From NCBI GenBank assembly GCA_013398275.1, contig VZSE01010057.1, forward strand, positions 693,183 through 757,182: DNA of 64,000 bases, given 5' to 3'. A program made the translations under genes and the position numbers. Of the stretch, positions 10,641 to 21,925 are shown piece by piece (position 1 is the stretch's first letter; each line of letters begins with the position of its first letter). Source of the DNA: Promerops cafer. Lineage: Eukaryota; Chordata; Aves; Passeriformes; Nectariniidae. The notes beneath the pieces were generated by a model, which had not been told where the DNA came from, made no database searches, and saw nothing but the letters and a program-made list of their open reading frames with translations.

Positions 10641-12329
10641 CCCTGAACCCCTCAAATACATCCAGGGCCCAGGCTGCAAACACAGGGTCTATTTACAAAC
10701 CGAGCTGACCGCAGGCGATGCTCCCTCTGTCCAGCACCCTTCTGCCATGGCTGGAAGCATGGACAATCTTAGTGAGACAAGAGGCAGGGACAAATTCTGC
10801 ACCAACCTCTGTGGGGCAACAGGGTGCTGCCCCATCGCCACTTTTTCCACATGGAATAACAGAGGAGGTGGAGCACGCAGGAGCCTACCTCAGTCAAAAC
10901 TGGTCCCTGATGGAGCCTCTGCAGTCGGGTGAGACTGGCGGGGAGTGAAGGCATCCGCGTTGCGGTGACAGGGACAGTTTGCTGTTAGAACACCCGGTGG
11001 AATCAGCGCGAGAAGGGTTCAGCCTCAAAGGCTTGGTGGACCCCCAGGATCCATCCTCCTGGAGCCCCTCTCTGCTGGAGCCATAGGGACTGAGGGGACT
11101 GGCAGGGTATGAATGCTCTGTGGCTTGTCTGACCTTGGTCTGCGGCCGCTTGTGGCCTCACCAATCCCCGGTGATTGCACAGGGACACCAGGATGTGTCC
11201 AGCAAGCCTTAATCAGCTTTCCAGTTGGGATGTGACCATTCACCTTGAGCCAGGTACTCTCCTAGAGAGCTTCCATGAAGGATCAGCAGATACGCAGTGA
11301 TGGGCCATGACCATTTCCTTGAGGACCCCCATTCAAAGCATCTGGACAGTTCAAACCAGGGTCTTCTCTCCACATTGTCCTGGGCTGAGCCCTACATGTG
11401 AATACCTCAGCACTTGAACCCACCCACCCTTTAGCACCGGGCACACCAGGAGAAGGCACTTGTGCATGTGGAGAGAGCCACCTTCATCTTCGTTTCTGCA
11501 AACCTTAAAGAGGTTCAGCAGCATTTTCAGGTGTCCAAGTAATTTCTCAGACTCTTCTTTGCACCTTTTCCAGTCTTTCTGGGTCAGCTTGGACACTACT
11601 AGAGAATACAGCCTTATCCTCACCAGACAGAACCAGTGCTTTTGGAGGCCTCAATCCAGGGAACTGGATTTTGATGTGGGGAAGCAGCTTTGGACATGGA
11701 AAAGCAGCTCAGAGCTCACCCAGCCATATCCTTCCTGAGAAGCCTGCAGTGGAGCAGCTGGGAATGCCTCCCTGGCAAGAAAAGCAGAGAGGAAGCCCAA
11801 ATTCCTCTTTTGCAAGAGTACCAGGTCAGTGGCATGGGGCAGTTTGAACTACAACCCCCCCCAAAAATCTTGCCCCAATAGCCTCAGAAAAAACTGATGA
11901 GTTGCCAGTGTTCTATGAGCATGAGTGTTCCTCACCCCAGGCCCTGATGGAAAAGAGGATGGATATGTCCTTTGACATGGTACCCTCAAATGAGTCCCCA
12001 GGAACAAATGCATCCAAAAGGCACCATAGAATTTTGCCAGTGACCCCCAGTCCTTGGAAAGAGGGCACTTCTGGCTCTGATGGCATCCGAAACCCTGACA
12101 GAAATGGGTCCTGACCCCACATTTCCCAAGTCTGCCCCATCTCACTGGCCACTAAGAGCAGTCCTTGGCCATAAGGCAGCATTCTGACTCCTTGGCTATG
12201 CCAGGACTGCAGGAATGGGGGGCTGGTCCCAGGTGGGCCATTGCCTCCCACATGGAGGGCAGGGGGCATCCTCCAAGCTGCCCCACATGCTGGGTGGGAG
12301 AGATAGATAAATACCAGAATAAATAAATA
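10641..12329. other. Intergenic DNA, no supported gene
   Basis: Sequence following the CR1 fragment. Parts may be older, unrecognisable repeat. No exon, RNA gene or recognisable regulatory block. Confidence 0.4.
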
Positions 12330-12590
12330 CAAGTGGCAAAGAGGCCTGAAATGATGCTGTCGTTTGCTGGGAATGAGAGACGCAAGTGTAATTTAGGTTT
12401 TGATATTATCAAAGTCTCGCTGCTCTAAAACAGCAGGGCACTCAGTGCCTCATTAATAAAGGATAAACTTGGAGTCTATTTACAATGCACTTTTTGGGGT
12501 TATTTACACTCCATTATACATATGTAATGCTGCACATATTTACCGCTCTGTTCTGCTGCCGAGAGCAGCCGAGTCGGGAGGGAGGCGGAG
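12330..12590. promoter_or_regulatory. Candidate conserved non-coding element
   Basis: An AT-rich island in GC-rich DNA with motif-dense, non-repetitive sequence. It has TGATATTATC near 12400, CATTAATAAAGG near 12451, TTTACAATGCAC near 12479 and TTATTTACACTCC near 12500. No coding frame is supported. It lies about 1.1 kb downstream of the transporter gene's poly(A) signal. Enhancer function is inferred from texture only. Confidence 0.4.
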
Positions 12591-13640
12591 TGGGAAGCGC
12601 CTGGTGCTGCGGAGCCGCGACCCTGCTTTGACTGATGTCCTCTCAACGCCTCAGGATGCAGGAGAGCCCCAGGCTGGTGGCTGAGGATGCAAGGGATAGG
12701 ACCAGGCACTGGGGTAGGACCAGCAGCCCGAATGTGTGTATGGCCCAGTCCCTGTCCCCACAGGTCCAGCACCCACACACACCCAGAGGTGCCCCGAGGC
12801 TTTGCCAAGGGATGCAGGAAGGGTGGGCTCCTCACTAAGTGACCACAAACACCAAGCTGTGGACCTGTCACGGAGAGGGAAACTGGAAAAAAAAAGGGCT
12901 AAATTATTTGCAACAAAATGATGTTTGTGTTGGCATGAGAGCGTTTTGGCCACACAGCCCTCCCCACTACCTGGGTTTACCTCTCACCAGAACAAAATGT
13001 TGTAGTTTTCCTGCAAATGACAGCTCCTGGAGGGCCTGGGAACCCCATGGTCTACCATGGTATTTGTGGGAACTGCTGTGGGGGTGTCCTGGGACACAGG
13101 ACAGCCTCTCCCTCCAAACACAGCCTCCAGGATTCAGGGCAGAGACAAGGCAGGGGTCATGCTTGGAGAGCACCTTGGGGTCACAGCAATTCATGGGGTG
13201 CAGTAAGGGGATGAGGGTGCATCCTGGATCCCTTTGTCCTGCAGAGAGTTTGGGAGTGTGCAGAGCTCCCATGGGAGCACTCTGTGGGGCCAGCACATGA
13301 GGCTAGGCACCAAGGGCTTCCAGCAGCCTGTGGAGGGGCACAGTGGCTGGACAGTCACCCCCAGCTCAGAGCTGCTCTATGTCCCTTCTGCAACAACCTC
13401 CAGCTTTGCATGACCAACTTGGGGTGAGATGCAAGAGCCTGGGAGCCATCCTGACCACCCTTCCTAGAAAATGTGGGGTGACTTTGACCTTTCCAGCCAG
13501 TCACAGTGGGGAGGAAGAGAAGCCCCTCTACCCATTCTGCTCTTCCCTGGTGCTGGAGAAGCACCCGCCCATTCCAGCACATTCCTGCCACTGCCATTCC
13601 AGGCTAAATTTGCCAAACAATGGCTCTGGTGGCAATGCTC

Positions 13641-13646
13641 TTTATT
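13641..13646 (-). terminator. Polyadenylation signal of the SLC2A gene
   Basis: TTTATT on the plus strand is AATAAA on the minus strand, 292 nt past the transporter stop codon. GT-rich sequence follows in the transcribed strand (rc of about 13590-13625), as expected downstream of a cleavage site. The 3' UTR is therefore about 0.3 kb (about 13625-13937). Confidence 0.75.
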
Positions 13647-13937
13647 AAACAGCTCATGCCAGAAGCTCTTGCCAAGGCCCCACACCCAGGAGCAATGAGA
13701 ACCCCCTGCCTCAGGAGGTCCCCTTGTCTCTGTGGGGGCATCTCTTCCAGCATGGGGGTCATGCCCAGCAGTCAGTGCAACCTTGGTGCATCAATGGGGC
13801 TCATCCTGGGCGCAGACTGTGCCATGGAGAGATGTCCTGGGAGACCCAGAGATGGCCAGGTTGGAACAAATTGGCCCCCACATCCTTCCCCAGCCCCGAG
13901 CCTCCTCCACCATCCCCATTCCCCACGCCCACTCAGA

Positions 13938-16900
13938 TCAGGGCAGGCTGGAGCCTGAGCCCTCCAGGGAGCTGCTCTCCAAAGTCCCATAGCCATCGAG
14001 CTTCATCATCCCAATGAGATGGGCTGGGACGGAGAGGACGGAGCGGCGCGTGGCAAAGATGTGGCTGATCTCCATGAAGGTTTTGTTCTTGGTCTCGGGG
14101 ATGACAAGGTAGACGTACAGAGCCACCAGCAGGCAGACACCACAGAAGACTAGGTAGCAAAAGGCACCGGCTGACATCTGGGGACAAGAGCAGCATGAGA
14201 CAGAGAGTCAGGCACTCCCAAAGTGGGCATGGCACGAGGCAGTGTCCCCTCCCATCACCCTGCCCTGGGCTGGCTCTGTCCAGCACTGAGCTGAGCCAAG
14301 AGCATGGGCATCCCTGACTTGGCACCCCATTCTGGGAGAGCAGCAGGGCTGTGTCCATTCCCTCCATCTCCCAAGGCCCCACTGAACAAGTACCTGCAAG
14401 AAGGGGAAGATGAAGCCAATAGTGAAGTTGCAGAGCCAGTTGAGAGAGCCCCCCACAATGTAGGCAGCTGGGCGGTGTGACTGCATGAAGAGCTCAGCTG
14501 TCATCAGGAAGGGGACACCAGCTACAGAGGGAGGGGACAGATCAAGGGTATGGAGGACAGGCTGACTCAAGTACTCCTGGGGTCAACAGGTTCTGCCCAC
14601 TTCAGTCCTGTGGCTAAAGGGCTGGAGCCCAGCAAGGCTCACAGTTCAAACTGGTGGTGCTGGGAGAGCTGGAGTCAGGGAGCATGGTGGAACAGTGTTC
14701 TACCCTTGGTCTCCCTTGGGATATGTTTTGGGGGGTGTGTGATGTCCCCCTGACAGACCACACTGGCACACTGCTGGGTGCTCAGGCCAGTTCCCCAGGC
14801 AGCATGACTGGAAAGTTTCAGACTGAGTCAAAATAAAGGTGGAACATTTCACGTGGATCCTCATTTTCCAAAAATGTTTCTAAATGCTGATATATTAAAT
14901 CTCATAGGGATCACAGGCATAGAGAAACATCTTCCTGGCACCCTCCATAATGCCCTTTCCAGGGCATTTGATCCCTTGATCAAAACAGTTTAGAAAACTT
15001 CCTTCTATCAATCAGCTTCTGTTGCCACTATGGCTGATTCAGGAAGGAAAGAAGCAACCACTTTTCTGAGCATCAGAATCTCCCGCAGGACACAGAAATG
15101 CCATTTCCACACCTGCTTTTCCCATGTATGGTGAATAAATCCAGAATGTATGGAAGCAGTTTCCCAAGACAACTTGTAAGTGGTCTGAGAACTGGACACA
15201 GGTTGTGGCTACTTCTTCTCGAAGGACTTAGCCTCTCCAGCCAAGTGTCACTGAGCCAGAAGTCCTGGGTCCCAGGACTGTCCCTGTGTTGGGGGACAGG
15301 ATCCGAGGTCCGGAGTACATTCCAAGACACACAAGAATTTGGCAAGGGATTGTATTTGATTTGGTGACATGCCTGGGCTCCCAAGCGCCTGGAACAGGGC
15401 TGGCTGGACCTCTTTATAAATGCAGGGAAAAGATGAACCAAAAAACTAGTGTAAGAAGTGAGGGAGGAATGGAGCCCCTGACGGACTCTTACTCACAGCT
15501 CGCCCAGAACAGGGATATATATTTTTTTTTGTTTTAAAACTCCTATTCATCATTGTTTGTGAACAATGAGCCATTAAAATCCTAATTAAAGATGTAATTA
15601 CAGTGAATAAAGTCTGGGCTGAGGATGAATTATAGATCTGCTAAGAGCTCTGCTAATACATCAACTGGGTAAACCAGTCCAGGTTTCACTCCTGGCTGTT
15701 GGAGCCTGCACTCGATTAGGGGCAGGATGATTCTCACCAGCTGCACTGTGATAGAAGTGATGACACCTCCACAGAGGCCTGAGGAAGGCTGCCAGGGCTT
15801 TCACTCTGCTTCCTCCTGGAGCATGGCCGAGGAGGAGGAGGTAGAGTGTGCCCTGGGGATGTGTGGGGCTGGAGGGGTTTGTGGTGGGGCTTCACTCGGA
15901 GGTACAGCATCATAAACCAGGGCCTGACCATGGGGACGGGGCCAAGGCTCAGGTCCTGTCACCTGCCTGCAAACCCCACTGGTCTCCTGGAGCCCCCATT
16001 CCCCCATTGCTCCCCACTCCCCCAGCCCCAGACCCACCTGGTCCCATGCAGAAGCCAGCGATGATGCCGACCACGCAGGCAACGCTGACGTAGCGCATCC
16101 AGGGCAGGGCGGCCTGCGAGGGGACACTGGGCTGGGGATGCTGCTGGGGGCTGGTCCAGCATCCCTGGGACATGGCTTCATGCCTGCCCTTGGTTTGGTG
16201 GTGGCTCTTGGGGACAGTGGCCACACAGGACACATTGGTGAGATGCAGACAAGCAATGGGTGGTTTGGGGTAAAGCTGGTGAGGGTCAGCCTTAGCCAAG
16301 CTCAGCAGCTCGTGATGTTGCAGTATCCCCAGAGCCATGGGAGCATCCTCTGGAAGCAGACAGCAGGAGAAGGACCCTCCACCTGCCCTAGCATTTCACA
16401 GCTGCCTCCCTGGGAACAATTATTTCTGAAAGAAAGCTACCAGAAGCAGCAGGATTTTTCTCATACAGATTTGTGTTTTCTTTTTTTGTTGTTGTTCTCG
16501 GTGCTAAATTTACCTTCTCTTTAACTTTGAAGGGAAAACGTGACTTGGAAGAGCCAGCTCACCTCTCATTTCCATGCATGCTCCTTCCCCCAGGATTCTA
16601 CCCATCCCTCCACCACCGAGCCCCAGATAATGGCCGAGGGGGTGGCAGTGGCCAGGCCCTACCTGCAGCAGCAGGGAGATGGTGATGCCAGCTGAGCAGA
16701 CACCCATGGCACAGAAGCCAGTGATGATGAGGGGGCGCCGGCCCACCCTCTCGATGGTGAAGCACTGCCAGGAGAGAGCAGAGACTGAGAGGGTGTTGGG
16801 GATCTCCAAGGTGGATGGGACCACCCCTGAACCCCAGATCCAGCTGTAGGTGGGAGGATGATCCTGGTGGCATCTGGGGATCAGGGGCAACCCCAGCTCA

Positions 16901-19900
16901 GAGTTCCAGGGTTGGGGCTGGGGCATGGAAAGTGCCAGGGGTGAGCATGCCTGGGGCAGGAGATGGGTTCCACAGAGCTGGGGTTAGGGTGCAGGGTTGG
17001 GACTGGTTGGGGTGACTCATTGGCATCAGTGCCAGGTGGAGGTGCTGGGGAATGGGGTGTTTGTGGGGCAGTGGGCACAGCAGACTGTGGGCAGGCAGCG
17101 CAGCGGCGTGGGAGCAGGCAGGGTATTGACAGCAGAACAAATGCCTGTAATTTTATAACCAATCTCAGCATGTCCATCAGGGGCCATTTGTGGGGCTGCT
17201 CCCAAGCAATCTGGCTCTACGCTGGGCGACTGCGGGGGGGCTTGGACACCCCCACAGAAAGGGGAGGGGAGAAGGAGGTACCCTTCAGAGAGGCAAGGGA
17301 CCCCACTCTGCTCTGGATTGGGCTATGGGACAGGAGAGCAGCCCCCCACTCATTCTCTCTTTTCTGGGAGCAGCCACCCCTATCCATCTCTGTAATTGTC
17401 AGGGAGCGGATTTAGTGCCGGGTGGCTTGGGCTGGCCCTGGGTGACACTTGCAGATGGGACAAGGGCCATAAATCTGCCTGGCCCAGTGCTAACTCTCCA
17501 GCTAAATGAGGGCTGGCTGGGGGGGGCCAGGGCTGCTAGCCTGGGGCCAGGACAGTGCTTGGCTGGGGGTGGGGGGAAATGGGGACATGTGGCTCTGCTA
17601 ACAGAGGGACAATGAAAATGAGAGCCAGAAGAAACTTCTAGTCCCCTCCATCATCTCCAGCCTTCTCTTTGCCTGCCATCTCTACCCAACCTCCCTGCTA
17701 CCCTAAAATTATCCCACCACTCCTAGGTGTGAATCCTAAATTGAGCCTGTCTCATCCCATCTCCCATCCCCATTTCCATGCCAAATCCTTTGCCCCCAGA
17801 AAAGGGGCTGTGCTGTGACACAGGGGGTCCACCCTGTCCCCCCCTTTTCATGGTGCTGGGAGCTGGCAAGAGGGCTCTGGCATGGAGGGGCAATGTCCAT
17901 CTGTCTGTCCCTCACTCACCCCGATCAGGCCAGCAATGACCTCAATGGCACCGGTGCCCATGGTGGTGTAGGGGATCTGGGACACAGGGATCCCGGCGTT
18001 CTCGAAGATGGTGTTGGTGTAAAACCAGATCTGCCGAGGAGGGGACACAGCATGAGCTGGGGGATGGAGCCACGGGGCACTCGATGAAATGAGCTGCCCG
18101 CTCTCAGCTCAGTGTCTGCAGAGCTGTGTCCTGGGGCGAGGACCACGTGGGGCTTACGGCATCAATCCCCGAGAGCTGCATGCCGGCGTTCACCACCACC
18201 ACCGAGAGCGTCTGCCAGCGCACGGAGCGGTCCCGCAGCAGCTGCCAGACGGACACCATCTCCATGGAGGAGAGCGACTGCTGCTCCTCCTTCATCTCCT
18301 CGATCACATCCTGTACATCGGGGGTCCCCAGGAACCGGTGCAGTGCTGTGGGGAGAGTGGGGCCATGGACACCTGTCCCCAGCACAGGGCGGAAGCTCAC
18401 AGGTTTGGCACCGGGTAGGGGCTTGGCTCTACCCTGGCCCAGCCTCCCCAGCAGCCTCCCTGTGGGGCTCAGCATCCACAGGAAATGGGGAAAAGCCTCA
18501 CACCACAGTGCTGGGCACCATAGAAGTGCTGTGGCACAACCAGGTGGGACAGAAAGGCTGAACCATCAGGACTGCAGTGGGCTGTCAGGTATGGGTGTGC
18601 AAGAATGCCATGAGGATGCACCTTGGTCTTGGAAGACCTTGGAGAAGCACCCAGCACCTTCTGGAGCTAGTCTCCCCCAGGATATCCCCTCACCTTTGGT
18701 GGCCCCACAAACGTCATTTCTCTCTATCAGCAGGTACCGAGGGCTCTCAGGGAAGCAATGCAGCAGCAGGAGCTGGAGGGAGGCAGGAACAACCACCACT
18801 GACAGGAAAAGGGGCCAGAACCTGTCCTGAGAGGAGTTGAAGTGAGATGTGTCATGGGGAGGGCAGAGCAGTGTCCAGCATGTGAGGTCTGGGGTATTGT
18901 GCTCACCTTGCCCAGCAGTTCTGGGAGGCCCAGGACCTGGGCAGAGAAAACCCCCAGGCAGATGAAGATGCTGGGCATGAGGCCCAGGAATCCCCGCAGG
19001 TTCTTGGGAGCGATTTCTCCCAGGTAGAGGGGCACCACACTGAGACAGATACCTGGGGGGCACAGGAGGGACTGGGATGGCAGAGGCAGTAGGGAGAAGG
19101 GTACCTAGCCAGACCCTTGGTCCATCTCCTCCCATGTCCAGTGTCATACACAGTGGGGACCCCATGGCCTTGGAGGTGGCCCTGGCTGTACCAGAGAACC
19201 GCTCCACAGAGCCTGTGGGGAATACGAAGCCTTCTCCATCCCCCCAAGGAATGGCTGTAGGGGACTGAGCCATGAGGAGGGGGCTGTGCACAGCCCGGGA
19301 AGCACCCACCTGAGTGGAGCCCCGTGATGGAGCGGCCGATGATCACCATCTCGGGGGATCCCAGCTCCCGGCTGAAGCCCATGAAGCCGCCGGCCAGGAG
19401 GACGAGGAGAGCACTGCGGCTCAGAGCACCATTCCTGGCAGGCACAAGCAGCAGGGCAGCTCCTCCGGTCCCATCCCACCTCTGACCCACCCCGGCCCAC
19501 GGTATCACCCCCTTACCTGCCGTACCGCTCCACCAGCACCCCCACCAGCAAGGAGCCCACCAGCCCGCCTAGGGCGAAGATGGAGACAGTCAGGGCGTAG
19601 AGGAGGGTCAGGGGGCCGGGGGCCAGCCCCTGTCCGTACCGCTGGGACCACGTGGCGTTGTAGAAAGCCTTTATGTGCTGCAGGGCAGAGACACACACAG
19701 GCACCAGATGTGTCGGCAGAAAGGGGAAGACAAGGGAAGACAGGATCTATAGGGGCAATATCATGGGTTTAACAGCATTAAAGGAGATGCAGGGCAGAAC
19801 ATGTCTGGGGATGACTGGGGTGTGCTGGTCTGGTTGCTCAGCAAGTCTCAGCACCTGAGAGGCCTAAGGATGACTTAGAGATACCACAGACAGCACTCAA

Positions 19901-21313
19901 GCTGGAGCAGGGAGGTTGTGGCCAGCTATCCAGGCCCTGCTTTCTCGGGGGGACCGGTTTGGTGTACATGAACATGGACTCTGATGTCCCTCCCATGCCA
20001 TTCCTCTCTGAGTGACTGCTCAAGGAAAATGCCAGTGTTTTGATGTGGGGCTGCTGGGCAGCTGTCCCTCCACCCTCCAAGGGAGGGATGCAGAGCCCTT
20101 TTCCCTGCTCCCAGGGAGGCTGCCCATCTCTTACCTCTGCCGGTGAGTTCACCACAGCAAGGTTGTAGCCATAGAGCATGGAGGAGCCAAAGGATACCAG
20201 AAGGGTGACAGACAGCAGGGGGAAGGTGAGATGCTGGGAAAGAGGAGGAAGGATCAGCACAGCCCTGGCCAGCAGAGCCAGGAGCCAAGGTGTCATTAAC
20301 TGCCCCTTTTCCAGTAGGGATGACCCTGGCCCAGAGCAAAGACCCCAATGCAACAGAATCCTGTGTTGAGCACTGCTTCATGCCAGCGCCCAGCACCCAG
20401 CCCAGCTGATCCAGCTTCCTCGTGGCTGGTCTTGTGGCTGTGGTGTGATGTTTTTTTACCATGGTGGTGACCCAGCCTGGGTAACATGGGCACCCCTGCC
20501 CCCAGCTGGGAGGGGCAGCAGACGGAAAGGGGCAGGTGGAGAAAGGAGGGACCCCCATCCCCCTACCTCAGTGCAGCAGCTGAGCAGTGCTGCTGCGAGT
20601 GGCCCAACTCCATTGAAAGGTTCCCGTGGAAGGTCCCAGCCCACCCCAAAACACCACATGGACCCACCTCCTAAACCTTTGCCCCCTCCAACACCTTTGT
20701 CTCCCGCTCCATCTGCTGGGAGTCCTCACTGCGGGAAGCAGGTGGCTGCGGGGGAACAGCCTCCCTGCAGCTCTGACCCAGCCCACCCCAGGATCGGGGT
20801 GCTCAGGAGCATTCAGCTGCAGAGACAGCCCTGGGTGCCGCAATGCACGTCCAGAGCGATGAATGTCCCCGGAGCGACGGGGCTGGCAGGGTGCGGACAT
20901 GGGATGAGCCTGCGTCCCTCAGGAGCAGCCCTGCTCCCCAGCACCCACAGCCCGACCCTCCTCGCAACACCCCCCGCACGGTAGCCGGATTCGTAGCACC
21001 CAGCAGCTCCCGGCTCACGCACAGCAAATCCCCCCTAATCCCATCAGGAATCCCAAGCCGGGAAAAAGGGGAGGGGGATGTCAGGCCGAGGGGTGTCAGG
21101 CCAGGGGGTAGAGGGGAACACCGTAAGGCAGACGGGAAGCAGGGATGGGGCAGCCCTCCCGGCCCGCAGGGTGCTCACCCCCGTGATGTCCCCGCCGGGC
21201 CGTGGGGTCCCTTTCCCGACCGGCGGCGCGAGGCTGCAGGCGGAGCGCGGGGAGGCAGGAGGAGGGGGGGAGGAAGGCAGCCCCGGTCCGGCGGCCCGGC
21301 TGGTCTCTCCCAT
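13938..21313 (-). CDS. Class II facilitative sugar transporter (SLC2A11/SLC2A15-like GLUT)
   Basis: Twelve exons, all GT-AG, frame continuous: 21313-21179, 20233-20135, 19677-19517, 19434-19310, 19052-18907, 18826-18694, 18345-18158, 18030-17920, 16764-16663, 16113-16038, 14521-14394, 14177-13938. They encode 547 aa, a 12-helix major facilitator moving hexose-type substrates across a membrane. Family marks: YGYN in TM1 (66-69), sequon N85-A-T87 in the first outer loop (class I/II layout), PESPR (248-252), QLSG (323-326), ERVGRR after TM8, GPAGVP in TM10 and PETKNKTF before the tail. Exon sizes 161, 125, 188, 111, 102, 76 and 128 nt match, as I recall them, those of class II GLUT genes. The backbone resembles GLUT5 (SLC2A5), but pocket residues M322, D328, E359, F421 and A426 agree with GLUT11. 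Class II is secure. The exact paralogue (SLC2A15, SLC2A11-like or SLC2A5-like) is not. The start is the ATG at 21311-21313, in good context (A at -3, G at +4). The tail carries a possible YXXL sorting motif (Y531-L534). Confidence 0.9.
15515..15700. promoter_or_regulatory. Intronic candidate conserved element with SOX-like palindrome
   Basis: Lies in the intron between exons 10 and 11 of the SLC2A gene. CATTGTT (15551-15557) and AACAATG (15562-15568) form a perfect 7-bp inverted repeat with a 4-bp spacer. Each arm contains an AACAAT SOX core. Homeodomain-type CCTAATTAAAG and GTAATTACAG follow within 35 bp. The AT-rich composition stands out from the GC-rich introns around it. Confidence 0.45.
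17120..17515. promoter_or_regulatory. Intronic candidate regulatory stretch
   Basis: Intron between exons 8 and 9 of the SLC2A gene. Two motif-rich segments (about 17120-17205 and about 17385-17515) carry TGACAG, TTTTATAACC, TAATTGTCAG and CCATAAATC motifs in otherwise GC-rich intron. The evidence is weak and rests on composition and motif type. Confidence 0.3.
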
Positions 21314-21560
21314 TTTTAGATGGAAGAAGGAGGGGGTGAGGGAAGGGAAGGCAGGGCAGGGCAGGGCAGGGCAGCCCGGGCGCCCCCGGGGCTCATTGGA
21401 GGCGCCTGAGCGGCCGGAGGAGGAGTCCGGGAGCCTCTCCCCTCGCCGGGGCAGGGGCAGCACCTCCGGACTGCTCAGCCCGCTGAGGGGTCACGGCCCA
21501 GCCTGGGGGCGGCGGAACCACTGACTTGATGCTCTGCCACCTCGCATGTCCCCTCTAAAC
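20950..21560 (-). promoter_or_regulatory. CpG island and probable promoter of the SLC2A gene
   Basis: CpG-dense sequence covers the first coding exon (21179-21313) and the region 5' of it on the minus strand. A GGGGGCGGCGG GC box lies near 21505, and there is no TATA box at a sensible distance. This is a typical CpG-island promoter. The transcription start probably lies in about 21320-21550. A (GGCAG)n tract at 21351-21374 would fall in the 5' UTR. Confidence 0.6.
21351..21374. repeat. Short (GGCAG)n tandem repeat in the probable 5' UTR
   Basis: Nearly five copies of the pentamer, about 40 bp upstream of the SLC2A start codon. The size may vary between individuals. Confidence 0.75.
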
Positions 21561-21769
21561 GGGAGTGACCCCGGGAACCGTAAGTGGGGAAACATCACTG
21601 CACCATCCCCGAGGCTGGCGGCGAAGGGGCGGCCCCACATCACCCACCACCCCGATCACCTGCGGTCCCTCTCCCACCGTGGGGTAGATGTGCCCCATCC
21701 CCTGCGCTCAGGAAGAGGCTGGTAGCCCCCGGCCATGGCTCGAGGCAGCTGCCTTCCCCGGACACGGAG

Positions 21770-21925
21770 GGACACAGCCCCCAGCCCCAGAGAGGAGAGA
21801 ATCGGCTCATAGCAGCTCAGAGGAATCCAATTTTGCTGCGGCCAGGAGCTGCCTCCCCTGCTGCTAATGAAGTGCCTTTAATTAGCAGCCTAATAGCAAA
21901 CTCTTAATTTGCCGAAGAGCCAGTT
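21770..21925. promoter_or_regulatory. Homeodomain-rich candidate element upstream of the SLC2A promoter
   Basis: Four TAAT cores fall within about 45 bp. CTGCTAAT (21861-21868) and ATTAGCAG (21881-21888) form a perfect 8-bp inverted repeat with a 12-bp spacer, and the right arm overlaps TTTAATTAG. CCTAATAG and CTTAATTTG follow. The sequence is non-repetitive and lies about 0.5 kb upstream of the SLC2A start codon, so it could be a promoter-proximal enhancer of that gene or part of a long-range array. Confidence 0.5.

Noticed and set aside
18126..18830. A 234-codon open frame on the plus strand
   Set aside because: It lies antisense to SLC2A exons 6 and 7 and the intron between them. Its sequence is the mirror of real coding DNA and matches no family.
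13938..21313. Naming the transporter SLC2A5
   Set aside because: The backbone is similar, but key fructose-contact positions are replaced and match GLUT11 instead, so a specific symbol was withheld.
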